Assembly: GCF_024198255.1 (NCBI RefSeq)
Contig: NZ_JAJVKW010000010.1
Location: 310,001 to 374,000 of the forward strand
Source of the DNA: Myxococcus guangdongensis
Lineage (GTDB): Bacteria > Myxococcota > Myxococcia > Myxococcales > Myxococcaceae
Direction: 5' to 3'
Length of the DNA stretch: 64,000 nucleotides
Both the position numbers and the translations under genes were made by a program. Each line of letters starts with the position of its first letter. Position 1 is the stretch's first letter. The notes beneath the pieces are model-generated. The model did not search any database. It was not told the DNA's origin and saw only the letters and a list, made by a program, of their open reading frames with translations. Below, one piece after another: positions 58,887 through 64,000 of the stretch.

Positions 58887-60565
58887 GGCGTCTGGGCCTC
58901 CGTGTCGCCGCGTCGGGAGGTGAACGAGTCACTGAGGACGATGGCGAGGATGTAGTCGACGAGCCGCCCGCCGCTGGCCTCCGCGGAGGCGGAGATTTCG
59001 CGCACCCTGCACGCGTCGGCTTCGGACGTGCCTCGGCCGAGCGCGTACGTGAGCAGGTGCTCGGTGATGCACGCGGGCAGCTTCGGGTCCGCCTTGACGA
59101 AGCGCCGCATGTCCGCGCCGCCGTTGAGCACGGCGCCGTCGGGCAAGTCCCCGGTGGCGTCCACCGGCGCGCCGCTGACCTCGTGGAGCCGCCAGCGGCC
59201 GATGGGGTCGTAGTTCTCCAGCGCGAGCCCCAGCGGGTCCATCATCCGGTGACAGCCCTGACACTGCGGCAGGCTGCGGTGCAGCGCCATGCGCTCCTTC
59301 ATCGTCATGAGCGGGTTCACCGGAGGCGGCAGGCCCTCGACGTTCGGAGGAGGAGGCGGCGGCGCGGAGCACAGCAGCTGCTCGAGCACCCACACCCCGC
59401 GCTGCACGGGTGAGGTGCGGTCCGGATTGGAGGTGACGGTGAGCAGCGAGCCGTGGCCGAAGATGCCCTGACGCTCGGGGTGCGCGGACAGGTCCACGCG
59501 CTGGGGCGTGGCGCTGCCGGGGAGCGGCAGTCCGTAGTGCGCGGCGAGCGCGTCGTTGACGTAGGTGAAGGGCGCGTCGAGCAGGTCGCGCAGCTTGTGC
59601 TCGCCGGTGAGGAACTCCTGGAAGACGAGCTCCGTCTCCTGGCGCATGGCCTTGCGCAGGTCGTCGTTGAAGGTGCCGTAGAGCATCGGGTCCGGCTCGG
59701 CGGAGTCGAGCGCGCGGGTGAAGAGCCACTGTCCGGCGAAGTTGCTGACCAGGGCGTGGGCCTTGGGGTCCGCGAGCATGCGGCGCACCTGGGCCTCCAG
59801 CTGCGCGGGCGTGGCGAGCTGCCCCTGCTCCGCGGCCTGGAGGAGCGCCTCGTCGGGCATGCTGCTCCAGAGGAAGTAGGACAGCCGGCTCGCCAGCTCG
59901 AAGCCGTCGAGTCGATGGGGCGTGAGGGACGAGGCCTGCGGGTCCTTCTCCACGCGGAAGAGGAAGTGGGGTGACACCAGCACCGTGCGCAGGGCGAGCT
60001 TCACGCCGGCCTCGGGTGTGTCGCCATGTTGCTTCGCGAGCGTGAGCGCGCCGAGCAGCCGGTCCACCTCCTCGGGTGTCACGGGGCGGCGCCAGGCGCG
60101 GCGGGCGAAGCGCGAGAGGATGTCGCGAGCGCAGGGCTCGGGGTGGGTGGCATCGAGGGCGCAGGTGCGCAAGGTGCCCTGGGCCCAGGCGGTCTCCACG
60201 AGCTTCTCCGCCGCGCTGGCGTACTTCTCCAGGAGCAGGGGGGAGAGGCTGAGGACGTCCGCGTTGTTGTCGAAGCCGTAGCCGTGGTCATCGGCGGGGA
60301 AGTCGCGCGCGGGGCGGGTGGTGTCGCCGAGCAAGTCCCTCACGGTGGCGTCGTATTCGGCGCGGTTGAGGCGATGCAGGGTGACGCGGCCCGGGTCCGC
60401 GGAGGTGTTCTCGCAGCCCTCGGCGTGGGGGGCCGGCGGTGGCTCGGGGAGGACGCGGGCCTTGGGCAGCGAGTCCCCCTTGCAGGCGGTGAGCAGCAGG
60501 AAGAGGCCCGCGCTCGCGCGGACGAGCCAGGGTCGTCGCCTCCGTTCGTGAAACCTGGAAGTCAC
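58883..60565 (-). CDS. DUF1592/DUF1588/DUF1585-type lipoprotein with a CxxCH motif
   Basis: 560 residues. Signal ends LFLLLTAC (lipobox). Order of conserved parts: DUF1587-like (LHRLNRAEYDATVRDLLGD), DUF1592 (FELASRLSYFLWSSMPDEAL), DUF1588 (HPERQGIFGHGSLLTVTSN) and DUF1585 (GGADMRRFVKADPKLPACI). The CQGCHRMMDPLG motif is a single haem-c site typical of the group, so it may be a cytochrome-like electron carrier at the cell surface. GTG 60565, with GGGGGAAGG upstream. First gene of the DUF1592-DUF1552 pair. A G-quadruplex-forming tract lies 109 bases upstream. Confidence 0.9.
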   Translation of the reverse strand: MTSRFHERRRRPWLVRASAGLFLLLTACKGDSLPKARVLPEPPPAPHAEGCENTSADPGRVTLHRLNRAEYDATVRDLLGDTTRPARDFPADDHGYGFDNNADVLSLSPLLLEKYASAAEKLVETAWAQGTLRTCALDATHPEPCARDILSRFARRAWRRPVTPEEVDRLLGALTLAKQHGDTPEAGVKLALRTVLVSPHFLFRVEKDPQASSLTPHRLDGFELASRLSYFLWSSMPDEALLQAAEQGQLATPAQLEAQVRRMLADPKAHALVSNFAGQWLFTRALDSAEPDPMLYGTFNDDLRKAMRQETELVFQEFLTGEHKLRDLLDAPFTYVNDALAAHYGLPLPGSATPQRVDLSAHPERQGIFGHGSLLTVTSNPDRTSPVQRGVWVLEQLLCSAPPPPPPNVEGLPPPVNPLMTMKERMALHRSLPQCQGCHRMMDPLGLALENYDPIGRWRLHEVSGAPVDATGDLPDGAVLNGGADMRRFVKADPKLPACITEHLLTYALGRGTSEADACRVREISASAEASGGRLVDYILAIVLSDSFTSRRGDTEAQTP

Positions 60566-60673
60566 TGCGCCTTCCCCCTTTCACCGAACCGCCCGAGGCG
60601 GAGTCAGGTGGGGGCCGAAGCAAATCCCTCTCCAGCGCGAGGCGGTGGGCGGTGAACGCGGGGGCCCGTCCGA

Positions 60674-60694
60674 GGGGAGGGTGAGGGGGTGGGG
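60674..60694 (+). promoter_or_regulatory. G-quadruplex-forming motif in a divergent promoter region
   Basis: Four G-runs with short loops: GGGG-A-GGG-TGA-GGGGG-T-GGGG. It lies between the divergent DUF1592 gene and the AAA gene, 143 bases before the latter. The whole gap is G-rich on this strand and has a 16-bp direct repeat GGAGGGCGGTGGAGGG at 60716-60731 and 60760-60775. Confidence 0.5.
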
Positions 60695-60836
60695 AGTGCC
60701 CTGCCATGGCGAGGTGGAGGGCGGTGGAGGGGAAGCGGGGTGCCACCCGTGGGAGTGCGGGAGGGCGGTGGAGGGAGCAGGTTGAGGTGGAGGGGCATGG
60801 ATGCCGCCCCGGGCGTTCCGGTAGAGGAGAGGCGCC

Positions 60837-62618
60837 ATGACTCCACCGCGTGTCGATGCCGTCGCCGAGGACTTCTTGTTGCTGGTGGAGGTGTTGCCGG
60901 AGGGGCTGCGGGCGGTGGTGGGCGCGCTTGCTCCCTCGGAGGTGTTGGAGGTGGTGTTGGATTTGGGGCGGGTGCCGGAGGCGCGGCTGGTGGACCGGGT
61001 GGTGAGGCTGCGCGAGGCGCCGGTGGGGATGGAGGACTTGCGTCAGGTGATGGCGCGGGTGGGGACGCCGGGGGAGGACAACCGGGCGGGCATCGAGCGG
61101 ACGTTGCATCGGGTGTCGGCCATCCGGAACCGGCGTGGACAGGTGGTGGGGCTGACGCTGCGGGTGGGGCGGGCGGTGTTCGGGACCATCGACATGGTGA
61201 AGGACCTCATCGGCTCGGGGCGCAACCTGTTGCTGTTGGGGCGGCCCGGGGTGGGGAAGACGACGAAGCTGCGCGAGGTGGCGCGCGTGCTCGCGGATGA
61301 CCTGGGCAAGCGGGTGATGGTGGTGGACACGTCCAACGAGATTGGTGGGGACGGGGACGTGCCGCACCCGGGGATAGGCGGGGCGCGGCGGATGCAGGTG
61401 TCGCGGCCGGACCGGCAGCACGACGTGATGATCGAGGCGGTGGAGAACCACATGCCCGAGGTCATCATCGTGGATGAAATCGGGACGTCGGCGGAGGCGT
61501 CGGCGGCGCGGACGATTGCGGAGCGCGGGGTGCAGTTGGTGGCGACGGCGCACGGCAACACGCTGGAGAACCTGGTGTTGAACCCGACGCTGTCGGACCT
61601 GGTGGGCGGGGTGCAGACGGTGACGCTGAGCGACGACGAGGCTCGGCGCAGGCGCACGCAGAAGACGGTGAGCGAGCGCAAGTCACCGCCCACGTTCGAC
61701 ATCGTGGTGGAGATGGTGGGTCGTGACGAGGTGCGAGTGCACGGCGACACGGCGGCGGCGGTGGACCGGCTCCTGGCCGGGAAGGACGTCGGCGGCGAGC
61801 GACGGAGACAGGACGCGGAGTCGGGACGCGTGGAGGTGGAGCCTGCGAGGCAGGTCGCGGTGGCTGCGGAGGGCCGGACTGCGCCGAGCACGGGAGTGGA
61901 ACCCACGGGACAGGCACCTGAGAGCGTCTCTGCGTCAGGTGGGACATCCGAGAGCGTGGTGCCCTTCCCTGAGCCACCTGACGAACTGCCGGCACCGAGT
62001 CCGGAGCCGCGCACGCCAGAGCCCGCGAGCGCCGAGCCGCCCCCCAAGCAGACGCGGTTCTCCTCGCGGTTCGTCGACGAGCCCTTGGAGGAAGGCCCCG
62101 CACCGGCAGCTGGCCCCACGCGCATCTATCCGCACGGCGTGGGCCGTGAGCTGCTGCAGCGGGTGCTGCGCGAGATTCCGGCGGAGGTGCGGCTGGTCAG
62201 CCGGCTGGAGTCGGCGGACCTCGTCGTCACGCTGCGCTCGAACGCGAATGACCCGAGGATGCGCCGGGTCGTGGCGAAGACCGGCGCGCGGGTGGAGTCC
62301 GTGAAGCGCAGCAGCTCCGCGGAGCTGCGTCGGATGTTGAAGGGCTTCTTCAACGTGCTCGAGGGCGTGGACGCGGAGGAGGTCCGCGAGGCGGTGGCCG
62401 AGGCCGAGGCCGCCGTCCAGCGCGTCCTGCGTGAGGGCGTCCTGGTGGAGCTCTCACCGCATCAGCCCCGCGTGCGCAAGCTCCAGCATCGGCTGGTGAG
62501 CCGCTACCGGCTGGAGGCGGTGAGCCACGGCAGTGAGCCCTCCAGGCATCTGGTCATCTACCCGCTGGGCGCGGAGATCGACGCCGCGCTCGCGGAGGAG
62601 ACGGAAGGTGGCGCGTGA
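60837..62618 (+). CDS. AAA ATPase of the SpoIIIAA/Ycf45 group with R3H nucleic-acid-binding domain
   Basis: 593 residues. ATPase (about 1-310) with Walker A LLGRPGVGKTTKL, Walker B EVIIVDEIGT and the sensor strand QLVATAHGNTLENL. A Pro/Glu/Ser-rich linker (about 330-420) and a jag/KH-like R3H region follow; the R3H motif shows R-x3-H in RVRKLQHRLV and SHGSEPSRHLVIYPL. Homologues occur in cyanobacteria, plastids (ycf45), Firmicutes (SpoIIIAA) and myxobacteria. It may move or remodel single-stranded nucleic acid. AGAGGAG precedes ATG 60837. Convergent with the beta-lactamase gene four bases away. Confidence 0.9.
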   Translation: MTPPRVDAVAEDFLLLVEVLPEGLRAVVGALAPSEVLEVVLDLGRVPEARLVDRVVRLREAPVGMEDLRQVMARVGTPGEDNRAGIERTLHRVSAIRNRRGQVVGLTLRVGRAVFGTIDMVKDLIGSGRNLLLLGRPGVGKTTKLREVARVLADDLGKRVMVVDTSNEIGGDGDVPHPGIGGARRMQVSRPDRQHDVMIEAVENHMPEVIIVDEIGTSAEASAARTIAERGVQLVATAHGNTLENLVLNPTLSDLVGGVQTVTLSDDEARRRRTQKTVSERKSPPTFDIVVEMVGRDEVRVHGDTAAAVDRLLAGKDVGGERRRQDAESGRVEVEPARQVAVAAEGRTAPSTGVEPTGQAPESVSASGGTSESVVPFPEPPDELPAPSPEPRTPEPASAEPPPKQTRFSSRFVDEPLEEGPAPAAGPTRIYPHGVGRELLQRVLREIPAEVRLVSRLESADLVVTLRSNANDPRMRRVVAKTGARVESVKRSSSAELRRMLKGFFNVLEGVDAEEVREAVAEAEAAVQRVLREGVLVELSPHQPRVRKLQHRLVSRYRLEAVSHGSEPSRHLVIYPLGAEIDAALAEETEGGA

Positions 62619-62622
62619 GCGC

Positions 62623-63801
62623 TCAGCGCCCGTCCCAGAACACCCGGTCGCCGTACTCCCAATCGAAGGGCACGCCGGTCTCACCCAGCACGAAGCGCAC
62701 CAGCTGAGGGAAGGCGTTCTCGGCGCGCACGTCGTTGGCGAGAATCAGCACACAGCGGCGCGAGCCGGGCAGACACACGAGCGTGTTGCCGGTGCTGTCG
62801 TTGTGTCCGCCCTTGTAGAAGCCGCGTCCCTGCGGCCCCTCGAACACCACCACGCCGAGCCCCGCGGCCAGGTCCTTGCGGCGCTGCTCCACGGGCAGCT
62901 CCTCCTGGAGTGAAGGGAACTGGCTCTTGGTGGTGATGGCGAGCTGCGGCGAGGTCAGCGCGGTGAATGACTCCGCGGACAACCCCTCACCCCGCACCAG
63001 CGCGGCGGCGAAGCGCGCCAGGTCCTCGAGGGTCGTGTCCATGGAGCCCGCGGCGCGCACGGTGCTGCGCTCGTCATGCGGCTCCACCGCGCCCTCCATC
63101 GTCCACCCATCCGCGAGGTTCTTCGCGAAGTCCGGTCGCCACACCATGCTGGTGTTGACCATGCCGAAGCGGTCGAACACGCGCTTCTGCATCTCCGCGC
63201 CCAGGTCCAGCCCGAGCCCGCGCTCCAGCACGAACTGCAACAGGATGAGCCCGTCCCCCGAGTACGCATACCGACTGCCCGGGTCGAAGTGGAAGCGCAG
63301 CCGCTGGTCGGGCTCGAGGAAGCCGAAGTTGGCGAAGCCGATGCTGTGGGTGAGCGGGTGGCGCGGGGTGATGCGCTTCCAGCGCTCGTCATCCGCCAGG
63401 TGCGACCACGTCGAGTACCGCTTCTCGTCCGGATACGCCGGGAGCGGCTTGTCCAGATACCGCGAGATGGGCGTGTCGAGCTCGAGCTTCTTCTCGTCCA
63501 CCAGCTGCATCACCGTGTAGGCGAAGACCGTCTTGGTGATGGAGGCGCCATACATCACCGTGTCCGTCTGGAGCGGCTCGCCCTGCGCGTTGCGAGCGCC
63601 ATAGGCCCGCGTCGCCACCACGCGCCCGTCATCAATCACCGCGATGGCCAGGCCCTTGGCGCCCGTCGCCGCCATGGCGCGAGCGACCTCGGCATCCAGC
63701 GCGGCCGTGTCGGGAAGGGAGGGCGCCTGACGCGACGCGGACGTCGTGGCACAGCCGCTGGTGACGAACAGACCCAGGACACACGCATGCAGCAGTTTCA
63801 T
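62623..63801 (-). CDS. Serine beta-lactamase/esterase-family (CubicO-type) lipoprotein
   Basis: 392 residues. Signal peptide ends LFVTSGC (lipobox). Active-site motifs of the class C/esterase-like serine hydrolase group: SITK (S-x-x-K) and YSG (for YxN) in RYAYSGDGLI, with the KTG-like position as KGGHNDS. These are outer or inner membrane-anchored esterases or peptidases more often than resistance enzymes. Substrate unknown. ATG 63801; a dyad CGGTAA-N5-TTACCG lies 95 bases upstream. Confidence 0.92.
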   Translation of the reverse strand: MKLLHACVLGLFVTSGCATTSASRQAPSLPDTAALDAEVARAMAATGAKGLAIAVIDDGRVVATRAYGARNAQGEPLQTDTVMYGASITKTVFAYTVMQLVDEKKLELDTPISRYLDKPLPAYPDEKRYSTWSHLADDERWKRITPRHPLTHSIGFANFGFLEPDQRLRFHFDPGSRYAYSGDGLILLQFVLERGLGLDLGAEMQKRVFDRFGMVNTSMVWRPDFAKNLADGWTMEGAVEPHDERSTVRAAGSMDTTLEDLARFAAALVRGEGLSAESFTALTSPQLAITTKSQFPSLQEELPVEQRRKDLAAGLGVVVFEGPQGRGFYKGGHNDSTGNTLVCLPGSRRCVLILANDVRAENAFPQLVRFVLGETGVPFDWEYGDRVFWDGR

Positions 63802-63895
63802 CGAGATGAGCTCCGGACCGGGGCTTCTTCACCCACGAAGTCGAGGCTCAATCTACCGGCGCCACCGTGCTCCATCAATTGTTCCGAGGAGACTT

Positions 63896-63912
63896 CGGTA
63901 ACCTGATTACCG
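63896..63912. promoter_or_regulatory. Candidate operator CGGTAA-N5-TTACCG
   Basis: Perfect 6-bp arms around CCTGA, 95 bases upstream of the serine-hydrolase start on the minus strand, in a locally AT-richer stretch with no T-run. It is short, and specific for a regulator only by position. Confidence 0.35.
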
Positions 63913-63947
63913 GGACATGCGGCTCATCCCCGCATGTGGCACACCGA

Positions 63948-63971
63948 GGAGCCCGTGGTGGCACGGGCTCC
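63948..63971 (-). terminator. Hairpin downstream of a minus-strand gene tail
   Basis: GGAGCCCGTG and CACGGGCTCC form a perfect 10-bp stem with a 4-nt loop. It lies 15 bases beyond the stop of the putative gene tail at the window edge and so may end that transcript. No T-run on the minus strand. Confidence 0.5.
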
Positions 63972-63985
63972 CCGGGGGACATGCG

Positions 63986-64000
63986 TTACTTCCCGGCGTC
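63986..64000 (-). CDS. Possible C-terminal tail of a minus-strand gene, cut by the window edge
   Basis: On the minus strand GAC-GCC-GGG-AAG-TAA reads D-A-G-K-stop. Only four codons are visible, so this is a guess supported mainly by the stable hairpin placed just after the stop. The start and function lie outside the window. Confidence 0.25.
   Translation of the reverse strand, partial: DAGK

Noticed and set aside
1..64000. CRISPR arrays, tRNA or rRNA genes, insertion sequences
   Set aside because: No regularly spaced direct repeats with unique spacers, no cloverleaf-like or rRNA-like stretches, and no transposase or flanking inverted repeats were seen by eye; a dedicated scan was not possible.

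Overview
The window looks like chromosome from a delta-proteobacterial myxobacterium (Myxococcus/Corallococcus-like Myxococcota). Base composition is very GC-rich with near-saturated G/C third codon positions. There are many lipoproteins with PDAG/PDSG linkers, one protein ends in a MYXO-CTERM-type sorting tail, a very large Ser/Thr-kinase/AAA/GAF/histidine-kinase fusion is present, and there are Planctomycete-style DUF1592/DUF1552 pairs and M4 and metzincin exoproteases. This assignment is an inference from gene content. No rRNA, tRNA, CRISPR array, insertion sequence or prophage was seen.

Layout. 1-2.9 kb: end of an alpha/beta hydrolase, oligoribonuclease, a stand-alone receiver protein and a malonyl-CoA-synthetase-like ligase. 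3.2-13.6 kb: one co-directional cluster encoding a membrane-fusion adaptor, two successive ABC ATPase plus large MacB-like permease pairs, a sigma-54-type response regulator and its histidine kinase; a -24/-12-like promoter sits at its front. 13.6-17.5 kb: an accessory patch with a VOC protein, three small Cys-rich exported proteins (two of them a tandem duplicate), a four-helix membrane protein and a solitary Mrr-type nuclease. 17.7-23.7 kb: a GH15 glucoamylase-like surface enzyme, a metzincin lipoprotein and a basic histone-like protein whose 3' end is repeated. 23.8-30.3 kb: a TonB-dependent receptor with an N-terminal TonB_C-like domain and its partner lipoprotein, divergent from a bacterial GRAS-domain protein, then a CinA/PncC-like protein and a small STAS-like protein.

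30.6-44.2 kb: M4 metalloprotease with two PPC domains and a clear terminator, a small membrane protein, the 1901-residue multi-kinase, a double left-handed beta-helix protein, a MATE exporter, an amidohydrolase, a second VOC protein and a PSI-like lipoprotein. 44.3-48.7 kb: a Fe3+-type ABC importer (binding protein, permease and ATPase with overlapping stop/start codons), divergent from a MarR regulator. 48.8-56.1 kb: a diheme cytochrome-like/beta-helix lipoprotein pair, a DUF3445 haem oxidase homologue, an FKBP isomerase, a dienelactone-hydrolase lipoprotein and an alpha/beta hydrolase without its nucleophile. 56.1-60.6 kb: two CAP-domain lipoproteins downstream of a DUF1592/DUF1552 pair. 60.8-63.8 kb: an SpoIIIAA/Ycf45-like AAA protein with an R3H domain and a serine beta-lactamase-family lipoprotein; the window ends in the probable tail of another minus-strand gene.

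The strongest leads are the GRAS protein, the autoregulation-ready efflux cluster, the nine-cysteine protein duplication with a ghost of its neighbour's 3' end, the 117-bp repeat of a gene's 3' end, and a perfect 11-bp-arm palindrome upstream of the metzincin gene. Genes were called at the start codon best supported by a Shine-Dalgarno-like sequence, signal peptide or family length. Long overlapping antisense frames were treated as GC-driven shadows.
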